From Paracoccus sp. R12_2 (lineage in GTDB: Bacteria; Pseudomonadota; Alphaproteobacteria; Rhodobacterales; Rhodobacteraceae), in contig NZ_JAGHRA010000001.1 in assembly GCF_017744015.1 (NCBI RefSeq), positions 62,001 through 126,000 of the forward strand: a stretch of 64,000 bases of DNA. Direction: 5' to 3'. The notes beneath the pieces were generated by a model. It had not been told where the DNA came from. It ran no database searches and saw only the letters and a program-made list of their open reading frames with translations. The position numbers and the translations under genes were made by a program. Shown here piece after piece: positions 26,881-36,875 of the stretch (position 1 is the stretch's first letter; the number at the start of each line of letters is the position of its first letter).

Positions 26881-28992
26881 TCAGGGCTTCTGGTTCTTTT
26901 TCTTGTCTGATGGTGCTTCGGCTTCCTGGTCGGTCAAGCCTTCATCGGGATCGCGCTGTGGCGCACCTTCGCGTGGCGTCTTGCCGTCGCTTGCGTCACC
27001 CTCGGTCTCGATCAGTTCGGGGTCGTCCTTCAGTTCCTCGCGCAGTTCCTCGGCCTGTTCCGGGGCGGCGCCGCCCTCGACGCTGCCGTTTCCCTTGCCG
27101 CGCTTGACGGCCTCGGCCTCGGCGCGCGCAACCTGCTTGGCCCCCTGCTGTGGCTTTGCCTGCGCCTCGTTCTCGCGTTCGATCCTTTCCGCGATCTCGG
27201 GCGGCAGCATCGAGACGATGCGAATATCGGGCTTGTCGACCAGATCCTGGTCGCTGCCGACAAACCACAACTCGCCACTTTGAACGACGGCCAGCGGTAT
27301 CGCCCCTTCCCGAGCCTCCCGCCAGTCGTCCAGCCGGTATTCCTCGGTCAGCCGCGTGGTGCGGAAGATCCAGCCCTCGGCCAGAAGATCCAGATACTGC
27401 GCCAGCGTCCGGTTTCCGTCGATGGTCTGGCCGCCGAGCTGCGTCGGCAAGGCGTGGCGGGCGCGATCCTCTTTGTGGCGGGCAAGCTGCCAGATATTCT
27501 CGCGCCCGAATTCAGGCGCAAGATCGGTGGCGACCAGCGTGTTGTAGGCATCGTTGTCGGATGCGGCAAGGATCGCACCATAGGCGATGAACTCGACATT
27601 GTGTTCGGCCGCCTCGCCAAGGATGTCACCATAGAAGGTCTGGATGCCGGCGGCACGCGCGGTGCGCAGATGGTCACGGTTGGTGTCGGTGATAAGCACG
27701 TTCACGTCGGCTTTCTCAAGAGCCTTCGCAAGGCTTGTGGCAAAGACCGACCCGCCCACGACCAGCAGGCCCGGCTTCTCGCCCGATGTCAGCCCCAGCC
27801 GCCGCGCGATCGGCGCCAGCGTGAATCCGTGCAGCACGACCGTAACAAGCACCAGCACGAAGGCCAGCGGCGCGATCAACGCCCCGTCGTCGATCCCCTC
27901 GGCCACCAGCCGTTCGGCAAAGATCCCTGACACGGCCACCAGAACCACCCCGCGCGGGCCGGTCAGCGCGATCAGCCAGCGTTCCTTCATGGGCAGGTTC
28001 GACCCGATCAGCGATGTCATGATAGTCAGCGGCCGGGCGATCAGGACCACCGCCGCGACGAACAGTCCCGCACGCAGCCAGTCCAGTTGCGCCAGCGTGT
28101 CGAATTCGATCCCTGCAGCCAGCAGGATGAAGACGCCCGACACCAGCAGGATCGTGGCATGTTCCTTGAACCGGTGCAGTTCGTGATAGCTGGGCAGATC
28201 GGCGTTCGCGATCACCAGTCCCATCACGGTCACGGCCAGCAGTCCGCTTTCGTGCAGCAGGCTGTCCGACCCCGCAAACACTCCCAGCACCGCGACGAAC
28301 AGTAGCGGCACCTTCATGTATTCAGGCACCCAGCCGCGCCGGAACGCCTGCACCAGAAGATAGCCTGCGACAACGCCGATCACGACGGCAAAGCCGATGC
28401 CCAGTATCAATTGCGCCAGCGCCTCGCCCCAAGTGACACCGGTGTTGCGCACCAGCACGATCTCCAGCGCGACGACGGCCACCAATGCCCCGATCGGGTC
28501 GTTGACGATACCTTCCCACTGCAATGTCTGGGCCGGGCGCGATGTCAGCTTGGCCTGCCGCAGCAGCGGAGCGATCACCGTCGGACCGGTCACGATCATG
28601 ATCCCGCCGAAGACGATGGCCGATTCCCAGCCAAGACCGGCGACGAAAACCAGCGTCAGCGACGACAGCACCCAGCCAAGCGGCGCCCCGATATAGACCA
28701 GCCGCCGGACGGCAGGACGGGCATCGGCCAGTTTCTTGAAGCTGAGCGTCAGCCCCCCCTCGAACAGGATCACGGCGACGGCCAGCGCGATCATCGGCGG
28801 GATGATGTCGCCGATGTCGCGGGCCGGGACGAAGATACCCGTCACCGGTCCCAGGAAAAGCCCGGCGGCCAGCATCAGCACGATCGCCGGCAGCCTGAAA
28901 CGCCACGCCAGCCACTGCGCGCCAACGCCCGCGGCACCGACCACCGCAAAGGCCTGCATCGGGCTAAGCCCGCCGGTCAATTCTGTCGCCAT
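26881..28992 (-). CDS. CPA1-type cation:proton antiporter with TrkA-N domain and charged tail
   Basis: A 703-residue inner-membrane antiporter. Residues 1-390 hold about twelve helices in the NhaP/CPA1 pattern (IALAVAVILFEGGLTLSF, the VTGPTVIAPLL and EGIVNDPIGALVAVV motifs containing the ion-binding Asp). A TrkA-N nucleotide-binding domain follows (LLVVGGSVFATSLAKALEKAD, about residue 400), then a regulatory region. The last 80-100 residues are a hydrophilic Glu/Lys/Gln-rich tail of low complexity. Na+ or K+ versus H+ selectivity is not determined. It is read toward argS, 92 bases away. Confidence 0.9.
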   Translation of the reverse strand: MATELTGGLSPMQAFAVVGAAGVGAQWLAWRFRLPAIVLMLAAGLFLGPVTGIFVPARDIGDIIPPMIALAVAVILFEGGLTLSFKKLADARPAVRRLVYIGAPLGWVLSSLTLVFVAGLGWESAIVFGGIMIVTGPTVIAPLLRQAKLTSRPAQTLQWEGIVNDPIGALVAVVALEIVLVRNTGVTWGEALAQLILGIGFAVVIGVVAGYLLVQAFRRGWVPEYMKVPLLFVAVLGVFAGSDSLLHESGLLAVTVMGLVIANADLPSYHELHRFKEHATILLVSGVFILLAAGIEFDTLAQLDWLRAGLFVAAVVLIARPLTIMTSLIGSNLPMKERWLIALTGPRGVVLVAVSGIFAERLVAEGIDDGALIAPLAFVLVLVTVVLHGFTLAPIARRLGLTSGEKPGLLVVGGSVFATSLAKALEKADVNVLITDTNRDHLRTARAAGIQTFYGDILGEAAEHNVEFIAYGAILAASDNDAYNTLVATDLAPEFGRENIWQLARHKEDRARHALPTQLGGQTIDGNRTLAQYLDLLAEGWIFRTTRLTEEYRLDDWREAREGAIPLAVVQSGELWFVGSDQDLVDKPDIRIVSMLPPEIAERIERENEAQAKPQQGAKQVARAEAEAVKRGKGNGSVEGGAAPEQAEELREELKDDPELIETEGDASDGKTPREGAPQRDPDEGLTDQEAEAPSDKKKNQKP

Positions 28993-29250
28993 CTCTGTCC
29001 CTGACTCGATCCTGTGTTGTCGGAACCGGCCATCGCCCGCCCGGTTCCCTGAAACATGTCATTTTGTTGAGGTTTTGTCCTGAAAGATTGACGTGTCGGC
29101 GGGTTTGGTCTAGGCGATGCGTGGCCTGCATCCGGCAGGCCGACCGAAGGGGCGTGCGGAATTGCGTCCCATGACAGCCGCATAAGCGCCATACGGGCCC
29201 GCGGCATGGCACGCAACGCGCAGTCGCGCGGCAATCTGGAAAGCCCCCGA

Positions 29251-31410
29251 ATGACCAAATTTTCTGATCTCAAGCTCGATCCCAAGGTTCTCAAGGCCAT
29301 CGCCGAGGCGGGATACGAGACCCCGACCCCAATCCAGGCGGGCGCCATCCCCCCGGCGCTGGAAGGACGCGACGTTCTGGGGATCGCCCAGACCGGCACC
29401 GGCAAGACCGCCAGCTTCACCCTGCCGATGATCACGCTTCTGGGTCGCGGGCGGGCGCGCGCGCGGATGCCGCGTTCGCTGGTGCTGTGTCCGACCCGCG
29501 AACTGGCCGCCCAGGTCGCCGAGAATTTCGATATTTATGCCAGCCACACCAAACTGACCAAGGCGCTGCTGATCGGCGGCGTCAGCTTTGCCGAACAGGA
29601 CAAGCTGATCGACCGCGGCGTGGACGTTCTGATCGCGACGCCGGGCCGGCTGCTGGACCATTTCGAACGTGGCAAGCTGCTGCTGACCGGCGTTCAGATC
29701 ATGGTCGTGGACGAGGCCGACCGGATGCTTGACATGGGTTTCATCCCGGATATCGAACGCATTTTCCAGCTGACGCCGTTCACTCGCCAGACGCTGTTCT
29801 TCAGCGCCACCATGGCGCCCGAGATCGAGCGTATCACCAACACGTTCCTGCACGCCCCCGAGCGGATCGAGGTCGCCCGACAGGCCACCGCAAGCGAGAC
29901 GATCACCCAGCGCCTGATCGAGATCAGCCCGACGCGCAAGGACCAGACCGCCAAGCAGAAGCGCGAGTTGCTGCGCGCGCTGATCGACGCGGAAGGCCCC
30001 GAAACCGACAAGGGCGGCCTGAAGAACGCGATCATCTTCTGCAACCGCAAGACCGATGTCGATATCGTGGCCAAATCGCTGGCCAAGCACGGATATGACG
30101 CCGCCCCGATCCACGGCGATCTGGATCAGAGCCACCGCACGCGCACATTGGAAAGCTTTCGCGACGGCACGCTGAAACTGCTGATCGCATCGGATGTCGC
30201 GGCGCGCGGGCTGGACATTCCGGCGGTCAGCCATGTGTTCAACTTCGACCTGCCCAGCCACGCCGAGGATTATATCCACCGCATCGGGCGCACCGGTCGT
30301 GCCGGTCGCCAGGGCACGGCGATCAGCATCGCGACCCCCTCGGACGATAAATATCTGTCGGGGATCGAGAACCTGATCAAGCAGACGCTGCCGCGCGGCA
30401 CCGTGCCGCAAGGTTTCGCACCGTCCGAAGCCGCCAGTCAGGCGCCGCGCCGGGAACGCGAGGATCGCGGTGGCCGCGGCGGACGCGACAAACGCCGTCG
30501 CGACCGGCGTGACGATGAAGGCAAGACAGACGCACAGGACGCGCAGGCTTCGCGGAACGACGCCCCGCGCGCCGGCAAGCCGGCCGAGCCCGAAGCGCCG
30601 CGTCAAGAGCGTCAGGAACGTCAGGAGAGCCGTGGAAATGATCGCCGCGACGACCGTCGCCGTGGCGGCGGGCGCGGGCGCGGTGACGACTCGCGCGGTC
30701 CCGCCGTTCTGGGCATGGGCGACCACGTGCCCGAATTCATGCTGGTGAACCTGCGCCCGGCCGTCGACAGCGCGACCTCGACCGACAATGACGCGATCGA
30801 AGATGTCGCGGCTGCGTCGGTGGAAGACAGCAAGCCCGCGTCCGAGAAACCGGCCAAGCCCAAGCGCAGCCGGGGTCGCAGATCTGGCAAGTCCGCGCAG
30901 GACAAGTCAGCCGACGACCAGCAGGAATCGCAAACCGCGGATACCTCGGCTCAGGACGACGCGCAGGAGAAACCGGCGCCACAGGCAGAGCCCGAAGAAA
31001 AGGCACCGCCGAAACCCCGGCGCAGCCGTCGCAAGGCGACCGCCGAAAAATCGGTCGAGCCTGAGGCAGATGCCGCCACCTCAGAGGCCGCGGACGAGGC
31101 CGCGACCGAAGAAAAGCCGAAACCGCGCAGAACCCGTGCCCGCAAGCCGAAGGCCGAGGAGACCACCCCGGCTGACGCCGCGGCCGAGGACGCGCCAAAG
31201 CCCAAGCGCACCCGTCGCAAGAAGGCCGATGCTGCGCCCGCCGAAGCGGCTGATGCCGTCGGCGCTTCCGAGAAGCCCGAGGCGGCCAACACCGAAAAAG
31301 CTGCACCCAAGCCCCGTCGAACACGGCGCAAGAAGGCCGACACGGCCGAGCCGTCGGAAGACCAGAAACCGGCCGGTCAGCCTCGGGACAATGCCGACGC
31401 CGAGATCTGA
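29251..31410 (+). CDS. DEAD-box RNA helicase, RhlE type, with long repetitive C-terminal tail
   Basis: A 719-residue ATP-dependent RNA helicase. The core occupies residues 1 to about 390: Q motif (YETPTPIQAGAIPPALEG), Walker A AQTGTGKT at 46-53, DEAD at 154-157, SAT, and motif VI HRIGRTGRAG. The remaining 320 or so residues are disordered: first Arg/Gly/Asp-rich with an RGGRGG patch, then several copies of a basic unit like PKPRRTRRKKAD separated by acidic Ala/Glu spacers. ATG 29251 is chosen because GGAAAG precedes it and the Q-motif region begins there. Lnt follows 8 bases downstream. Likely roles are ribosome assembly or RNA decay. Confidence 0.93.
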   Translation: MTKFSDLKLDPKVLKAIAEAGYETPTPIQAGAIPPALEGRDVLGIAQTGTGKTASFTLPMITLLGRGRARARMPRSLVLCPTRELAAQVAENFDIYASHTKLTKALLIGGVSFAEQDKLIDRGVDVLIATPGRLLDHFERGKLLLTGVQIMVVDEADRMLDMGFIPDIERIFQLTPFTRQTLFFSATMAPEIERITNTFLHAPERIEVARQATASETITQRLIEISPTRKDQTAKQKRELLRALIDAEGPETDKGGLKNAIIFCNRKTDVDIVAKSLAKHGYDAAPIHGDLDQSHRTRTLESFRDGTLKLLIASDVAARGLDIPAVSHVFNFDLPSHAEDYIHRIGRTGRAGRQGTAISIATPSDDKYLSGIENLIKQTLPRGTVPQGFAPSEAASQAPRREREDRGGRGGRDKRRRDRRDDEGKTDAQDAQASRNDAPRAGKPAEPEAPRQERQERQESRGNDRRDDRRRGGGRGRGDDSRGPAVLGMGDHVPEFMLVNLRPAVDSATSTDNDAIEDVAAASVEDSKPASEKPAKPKRSRGRRSGKSAQDKSADDQQESQTADTSAQDDAQEKPAPQAEPEEKAPPKPRRSRRKATAEKSVEPEADAATSEAADEAATEEKPKPRRTRARKPKAEETTPADAAAEDAPKPKRTRRKKADAAPAEAADAVGASEKPEAANTEKAAPKPRRTRRKKADTAEPSEDQKPAGQPRDNADAEI

Positions 31411-31418
31411 TCCAGGCG

Positions 31419-32966
31419 ATGCCTGACCGCACGCTTCCGCCACGACTGCACCACCGCCGGCCGGGGATCGCACGGCTGATACCCGATCTTGCCCTGGGGG
31501 CTGGGGCCGCCCTGGGCCTGCAGCCTTTCGGCGTGTGGGGCGCGACGCTGGCGGCCCTCGCCGTGATAATCTGGCGCCTTGCACGGGCGCGCCCTGACGC
31601 GGTGTTCTGGCATGGTCTTGCCGCCGGGCTTGGCTGGTTCGGCCTTTCCCTGTCGTGGATCGTCGAGCCGTTTCTGGTCGAACCCGAGATTTACGGCTGG
31701 ATGGCGCCATTCGCGTTGTTCCTGATGGCACTTGGCGGCGCGCTGTTCTGGGCGGTGCCGATCTGGCTGGCGGCGCGCGTGACACATGGCTGGCGCGCCC
31801 GAGCCGCCGCGATCCCGGCGGCGCTGGTTCTGTCGGACTGGCTGCGTGGCTGGATCTTCACGGGGTTTCCGTGGGCACGTATCGGACATGTCTGGGTCGA
31901 TACCCCTGTTGCGCAGGGCGGCGCCTGGATCGGCGCGGTCGGGCTGAGCCTGATAACACTTGCCCTGGCCTCGGCGCCTTCGCTGGCATGGCGGCCGGCC
32001 AGACAGCGCGCGATCGGCTTTCTGCCCGGTGCGGCGCTTGCCATTCTTGCGACCGGCGCGATCTGGGCGGCAGGTCTGTCCCGCCTTGCCCAGCCCTTGC
32101 CGCCTGACCGCGACATCGTGCTGCGAATCGTCCAGCCCAACGCCGAGCAGCGCCTGAAATGGAACCCGGAATGGTCGGCGGTCTTCTTTCGCCGGCTTCT
32201 GGATCTGTCGGCGGAACCGGGGCGGCGCGATCTGGTGATCTGGCCCGAAACGGCGGTGAATTTCCTGCTGAACGACGCGGACGACCTGCTTCCCGTCATG
32301 TCCAATGCAGCAGGCGCGCCGCTGGTGCTGGGAATCCAGAGACAGGAACAGGGACGTTTCTTCAACAGCCTTGCGCTGCTGTCCCGCGATGGATCGCCGC
32401 TGTCCAGCTATGACAAGTTCCACCTCGTGCCGTTCGGCGAATATATCCCGTGGGGCGACGCGATGGCCCGGATCGGCATCAATGCCTTTGCCGCGCAGCA
32501 GGGCAACGGCTATTCGCGCGGCCCCGGCCCTTCCATCATGTCGGTTGACGGGCTGCCGGATTTTCAACCGCTGATCTGTTACGAGGCAATCTTTCCGCAG
32601 CATCTGCGCGGACTGGACCACCGGCCCGGCTGGATCCTGCAAGCCACGAATGACGGCTGGTTCGGCCGCTTTTCCGGCCCCTACCAGCATCTTGCGCAGG
32701 CGCGGCTGCGGGCGATCGAAACCGGCCTGCCGCTGATCCGCGCCGCCAATACCGGCGTCAGCGCGGTCATCGACGCGCGCGGCACGATCCGCGACAGCCT
32801 GCCGCTTGGCGCCGCCGGCAAGATCGACGCGGCACTGCCCGGCGCGCTGACCGCGACCTTCTGGCAGCGGACAGGACCGCTGCCGGTCGTGGCTTTGTCC
32901 CTGCTGGTCCTGTTCGGATCGATCCTGCTGCCGAGGCTTGGCCAGAAGGCCAGGAAAGGCCGCTAG
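31419..32966 (+). CDS. lnt: Apolipoprotein N-acyltransferase
   Basis: Adds the third acyl chain to lipoproteins in the inner membrane, needed for Lol sorting. The 515-residue protein has about six N-terminal helices and a periplasmic nitrilase-like domain with the Glu-Lys-Cys triad: Glu in VIWPETAVNF, Lys in SYDKFHLVPFGEYIPWG, Cys in LICYEAIFPQ. The DGWFGRFSGPYQHLAQARLRA block is typical. Length matches the family. It starts 8 bases after the helicase and should be co-transcribed; it is convergent with the DnaJ-like gene. Confidence 0.96.
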   Translation: MPDRTLPPRLHHRRPGIARLIPDLALGAGAALGLQPFGVWGATLAALAVIIWRLARARPDAVFWHGLAAGLGWFGLSLSWIVEPFLVEPEIYGWMAPFALFLMALGGALFWAVPIWLAARVTHGWRARAAAIPAALVLSDWLRGWIFTGFPWARIGHVWVDTPVAQGGAWIGAVGLSLITLALASAPSLAWRPARQRAIGFLPGAALAILATGAIWAAGLSRLAQPLPPDRDIVLRIVQPNAEQRLKWNPEWSAVFFRRLLDLSAEPGRRDLVIWPETAVNFLLNDADDLLPVMSNAAGAPLVLGIQRQEQGRFFNSLALLSRDGSPLSSYDKFHLVPFGEYIPWGDAMARIGINAFAAQQGNGYSRGPGPSIMSVDGLPDFQPLICYEAIFPQHLRGLDHRPGWILQATNDGWFGRFSGPYQHLAQARLRAIETGLPLIRAANTGVSAVIDARGTIRDSLPLGAAGKIDAALPGALTATFWQRTGPLPVVALSLLVLFGSILLPRLGQKARKGR

Positions 32967-32999
32967 ATTTACGGCCGATACCGCGCCTGAAGCCGCTGG

Positions 33000-33626
33000 T
33001 CAGTCGCGGAAATACCGGCTGTCCTTGACCTGATCCCAGGCCCAGACCACCTCGGCCAAACGATCCTCGTCCGATCGGTCGCCGCCGTTCATGTCGGGAT
33101 GCAGGTCCTTGACCAGCGACTTGTACTGCTTGCGGATCTCGGTCCGGGTCCAGCCGTCCTTGGCCTCGAGGATTTCCAGCGCCTTGCGCTCGGTCGGCGG
33201 CAGTTTCCGGGCGACCTTGGCGCGGGCCTCGGGCGAGGTGCCGTTCGCCCCCAGAATTTCGTGGGGATCTGCCACACCGTGCCGTGCCCAGGCCTGTTCC
33301 TGCGCCGCGCGGCTGAACGGTTTGACCGGCCGTTCCCACACGGTGGCGTTGTCCAGGAATTGCTGGAACTCTTCTTCGGACTGGCCCTGGAAATAGTTCC
33401 AGTTGGCGTTGTATTCGCGGACATGTTCCTTGCAGAACCAGAAATAGTCATCCAGATGCCGCGGGTTCTTGGGCGCCCGGTATTGTCCGGGCTCGTCACA
33501 CCCCTCGCGGTCACAGATGCGCGTCGATGTCTCGAACGCGCCGGACATGCCTCGGCGGCCCTTGTTGCGCCGCTTCTTGTCCTTGGCGGCGGAAATGTCG
33601 AAACCGAACGGGTCGTTACTGCTCAT
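33000..33626 (-). CDS. J-domain protein with N-terminal Cys/His cluster
   Basis: A 208-residue DnaJ-like co-chaperone. The J domain is at the C-terminus, with HPD at residues 176-178 (LVKDLHPDMNGGD) preceded by the helix RTEIRKQYKSLV. The N-terminal half has Cys38, Cys43, Cys65 and His68 (CDREGC and FCKEHV), which could hold a metal ion, and the tryptophan-rich EYNANWNYFQGQSEEEF. This architecture next to a divergent bolA is common in Rhodobacteraceae. It probably stimulates DnaK; the client is unknown. Confidence 0.9.
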   Translation of the reverse strand: MSSNDPFGFDISAAKDKKRRNKGRRGMSGAFETSTRICDREGCDEPGQYRAPKNPRHLDDYFWFCKEHVREYNANWNYFQGQSEEEFQQFLDNATVWERPVKPFSRAAQEQAWARHGVADPHEILGANGTSPEARAKVARKLPPTERKALEILEAKDGWTRTEIRKQYKSLVKDLHPDMNGGDRSDEDRLAEVVWAWDQVKDSRYFRD

Positions 33627-33707
33627 GCTGGGGCACCTTTGCGACTCGGAGGCGGCAGTTTAGGCTATTTCACGCGACATGAAAGGTCTTGACGAAAGGA
33701 TATGCGG

Positions 33708-33959
33708 ATGATCGCGGACGAGATGCGCCAACGACTGGCCGAACTGCACCCCACCCGGCTTGAGGTGATCGACGAAAGCGAATCGCATCGTGGTCACGCC
33801 GGCTATCGAGAGGGCGGGCAAAGTCACTTCCGGGTGCGCATGGCCAGTCCGGACTTCGCGGGCACGGGTCGCGTCCAGCGACACAGGATGGTCCATGCGG
33901 CTCTGGGCGACATCGTGCCGCGGATCCATGCGCTGGCGCTGGAGCTGTCGGAAAGCTGA
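33708..33959 (+). CDS. bolA: BolA-family protein
   Basis: An 83-residue BolA protein, a partner of monothiol glutaredoxins in iron-sulfur handling and a morphology or stress factor. It has the BolA fold with LHPTRLEVIDESESHRGHAG, the signature around SHFRVRMASPDFAG, and RVQRHRMVHAALGDIVPRIHALALEL. Two in-frame ATGs compete (33702 and 33708): the AAAGGA site ends at 33700, which is one base from the first and seven from the second, so 33708 is preferred. It is divergent from the DnaJ-like gene. Confidence 0.94.
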   Translation: MIADEMRQRLAELHPTRLEVIDESESHRGHAGYREGGQSHFRVRMASPDFAGTGRVQRHRMVHAALGDIVPRIHALALELSES

Positions 33960-34040
33960 GCCGTTAGCGCCGTCAGGCTTGCCGCCCGTGGGGGGCACGC
34001 GTAGAAGCCGGGCAACGCAGTGGTAACGAGGGAAAAGGCC

Positions 34041-35006
34041 ATGACCGCGCCGAAGGATTTCAATGATCGCATGCTGTCTCTGGGGCTGGCGCGCGTCAGC
34101 GAGGCGGCGGCACATGCCTCGGCCCTGCTGATCGGGCGCGGCGATGAAAAGGCCGCCGACCAGGCCGCGGTGAACGCCATGCGCGATCAGCTGAACATGC
34201 TGGACATCAAGGGCGTGGTGGTGATCGGCGAGGGCGAGCGTGACGAAGCCCCGATGCTGTATATCGGCGAAGAGGTCGGCAACGGAAACGGCCCCGAGGT
34301 CGATATCGCGCTGGACCCGCTGGAAGGAACCACGCTGACCGCCAAGGACATGCCGAACGCGCTGACCGTGATCGCCATGGCGCCGCGCGGCACGCTGCTG
34401 CATGCGCCCGACGTCTATATGGACAAGCTGGCGATCGGACCGGGCTATCCCAAGGATGTCGTCAGCCTGGACATGAGCCCCGCCGAACGGGTCACCGCGC
34501 TGGCCAAGGCGCGCGGCTGCAAGGCCGGAGACATCACCGTCTGCATTCTCGAGCGTCCGCGCCACGAGGACATGATCGCCGAGGTGCGCGAAACCGGCGC
34601 GGCCATCCGCCTGATCACTGATGGCGACGTCGCGGGCGTGATCCACACCGCCGAAGCCGAGCTGACCGGCATCGACATGTATATGGGTTCGGGTGGCGCG
34701 CCCGAGGGTGTGCTGGCGGCAAGCGCGCTGAAATGCATGGGCGGCCAGATGTGGGGCCGGCTGCTGTTCCGCAACGAGGATGAAAAGGGCCGCGCCAAGA
34801 AAGCCGGCATCACCGATCTTGACCGGATCTACGCCCGCGACGATCTGGTGACGGCGGATGTCATCTTCGCCGCCACCGGGGTCACCAACGGGTCCATCGT
34901 GGCGGGCGTCAAGCGCGAACCGGGCTATCTGCAGACCGAAACCATCCTGATGCGGTCGAAGACCGGATCGGTCCGGCGGATGATCTATCGCAACCCCATC
35001 AGGTAA
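34041..35006 (+). CDS. glpX: Class II fructose-1,6-bisphosphatase
   Basis: Dephosphorylates fructose-1,6-bisphosphate in gluconeogenesis. The 321-residue protein contains VVIGEGERDEAPMLYIGEEVG, the metal-binding DPLEGTTLTAKDMPNA motif, ITDGDVAGVI and YMGSGGAPEGVLAA, all GlpX hallmarks. The start at 34041 is set by GAGGGAAAAGG upstream; an ATG-less GTG-type start at 34020 lacks one. The next gene, recJ, begins 61 bases downstream on the same strand, an order conserved in this family. Confidence 0.97.
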   Translation: MTAPKDFNDRMLSLGLARVSEAAAHASALLIGRGDEKAADQAAVNAMRDQLNMLDIKGVVVIGEGERDEAPMLYIGEEVGNGNGPEVDIALDPLEGTTLTAKDMPNALTVIAMAPRGTLLHAPDVYMDKLAIGPGYPKDVVSLDMSPAERVTALAKARGCKAGDITVCILERPRHEDMIAEVRETGAAIRLITDGDVAGVIHTAEAELTGIDMYMGSGGAPEGVLAASALKCMGGQMWGRLLFRNEDEKGRAKKAGITDLDRIYARDDLVTADVIFAATGVTNGSIVAGVKREPGYLQTETILMRSKTGSVRRMIYRNPIR

Positions 35007-35067
35007 GGGGACCCTGCCCCGTCCCTTTCAGGGATTGCTGCAGGGTATATTTGAGAAAGAGGACGGC

Positions 35068-36804
35068 GTGGCGTTTCTGGGAATCGAGCAGTCGCTGAGC
35101 GGGCGACGCTGGATCGGCCCGGAGGCCGATCTGGAACGGCGGGCCGAAGGGCTGGCACAGAAGGCGTCCCTGCCCCTGGCGGTGGCGCGTGTTCTGGCCG
35201 AACGCGGCGTCGAGGCCGAAGCCGCCGAAGGATACCTGACGCCGAAGCTGCGCGATCTGCTGCCCGATCCCCTCAGCCTGCGCGACATGGGCGCGGCGGC
35301 CGAGCGGATCGTCCAGGCGGCGGTTTCAGGCGAGAAAATTGCGGTCTTTGCGGATTATGACGTTGACGGCGGCAGCTCGGCCGCGCTGCTGCTGGACTGG
35401 CTGCGTGTCCAGGGGCGCGACGCGACGCTGTATGTTCCCGATCGTATCGACGAAGGTTATGGGCCCAACGCGCCGGCGATGTCGGCGCTGGCCAAGACGC
35501 ATGATCTGATCGTCTGTGTCGATTGCGGCACGCTCAGTCACGATGCGCTGGCCGCTGCCGGGGGTGCCGACGTGATCGTACTGGATCACCATCTGGGCGG
35601 CGAAACGTTGCCGCCCGCGCTGGCCGTGGTCAATCCCAACCGCGCCGATGAAGATGGTTCACTGGGGCATCTTTGTGCCGCCGGGGTCGTGTTCCTGACG
35701 CTGGTGCAGGCCGGACGGGTTCTGCGCAAGATGGGCCGGCCCGAACCCGACCTGATGGCGATGCTGGATCTGGTGGCGCTGGCGACGGTGGCGGATGTCG
35801 CGCCGCTGGTCGGGGTGAACCGGGCCTTTGTCCGTTCCGGCCTTTCGGTCATGGCGCGTCGGCAGCGGCCGGGTCTGGTGGCATTGTCGGATGTCGCCCG
35901 TCTGGACGGTCCCCCGAACGCCTTTCACCTGGGCTTTCTTCTGGGCCCGCGCATCAACGCGGGTGGCCGGGTCGGGCGCGCCGACCTGGGGGCGCTGTGC
36001 CTGTCGTGTCACGACGGCGCCGCAGCCGCACGGCTGGCGGCCGAGCTGGACGATCTGAACCGCGACCGCCGTGCGATCGAGGCTGCCGTGCGGCAAGAGG
36101 CGCTGGCGCAGGTCGAGGCGCGCGGCGACACGACCCTGTCATGGGCCGCCGGGGCGGGCTGGCATCCCGGTGTTGTCGGCATCGTCGCGGCGCGGGTGAA
36201 AGACGCGACCGACCTGCCCTCGGTGGTGATCGGTGTCGCGGACGGGATCGGCAAGGGGTCGGCACGGTCAGTGTCGGGCGTCGATCTGGGCCGTGCGATC
36301 CAGCGGCTGGCGCAGGAAGGCCTGCTGCTGAAGGGCGGCGGACACGAGATGGCGGCCGGGCTGACCGTCGAGGAGGCCAGGATCGAACCGGCCATGGCAC
36401 GGCTGGCCGAATTGCTGGCCCGCGATCTGTCCAATCGCAGCGGCACCCGGGATCTTCGCATCTCGGGGCTTCTGGAAGGCGCGGGCGCGACACCGCAGAT
36501 GTTCCGCCGGCTGGAGGATGCGGGTCCGTTCGGTCAGGCGGCCCCCGCCCCGCGCTTTGCCTTCGCCGACCAGCTGATCGACAGCGCCTCGACGATGGGC
36601 GACAGCCATCTGCGCCTGAACTTCCGCAGTCCGGGCAGCCCGCCGGTCGAGGCAGTGGCATGGGGGGCGATGAACGGCCCGCTTGGTCCCGGGCTGATCG
36701 GCGCCAAGGGGCGGCGCTTTCATCTGGCCGGCAAGCTGGAGCTGTCAACCTGGGGCGGGCGCGAACGGCTGCGCCTGCGGCTGGACGATGCCGCCCCGGC
36801 CTGA
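35068..36804 (+). CDS. recJ: Single-stranded-DNA-specific exonuclease RecJ
   Basis: A 5'-3' ssDNA exonuclease used in recombination and mismatch repair. The 578-residue protein has the DHH-family motifs in order: FADYDVDGGSSAALL (motif I), VCVDCGTLSHDAL, VLDHHLGGE (the DHH motif), and the DHHA1 region with GKGSARSVSGVDLGRAI and KGGGHEMAAG. GTG 35068 is chosen as start because AAAGAGGA lies six bases upstream; the ATG-type frame 11 codons earlier has no ribosome site. It probably shares transcription with glpX. Confidence 0.95.
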   Translation: MAFLGIEQSLSGRRWIGPEADLERRAEGLAQKASLPLAVARVLAERGVEAEAAEGYLTPKLRDLLPDPLSLRDMGAAAERIVQAAVSGEKIAVFADYDVDGGSSAALLLDWLRVQGRDATLYVPDRIDEGYGPNAPAMSALAKTHDLIVCVDCGTLSHDALAAAGGADVIVLDHHLGGETLPPALAVVNPNRADEDGSLGHLCAAGVVFLTLVQAGRVLRKMGRPEPDLMAMLDLVALATVADVAPLVGVNRAFVRSGLSVMARRQRPGLVALSDVARLDGPPNAFHLGFLLGPRINAGGRVGRADLGALCLSCHDGAAAARLAAELDDLNRDRRAIEAAVRQEALAQVEARGDTTLSWAAGAGWHPGVVGIVAARVKDATDLPSVVIGVADGIGKGSARSVSGVDLGRAIQRLAQEGLLLKGGGHEMAAGLTVEEARIEPAMARLAELLARDLSNRSGTRDLRISGLLEGAGATPQMFRRLEDAGPFGQAAPAPRFAFADQLIDSASTMGDSHLRLNFRSPGSPPVEAVAWGAMNGPLGPGLIGAKGRRFHLAGKLELSTWGGRERLRLRLDDAAPA

Positions 36805-36875
36805 ACGCGATCCGGCATCTGGTCAGCACCGCGACGCACCGCTAGGCTGGCCGCGACATCCGATAGGAGGCAGCG

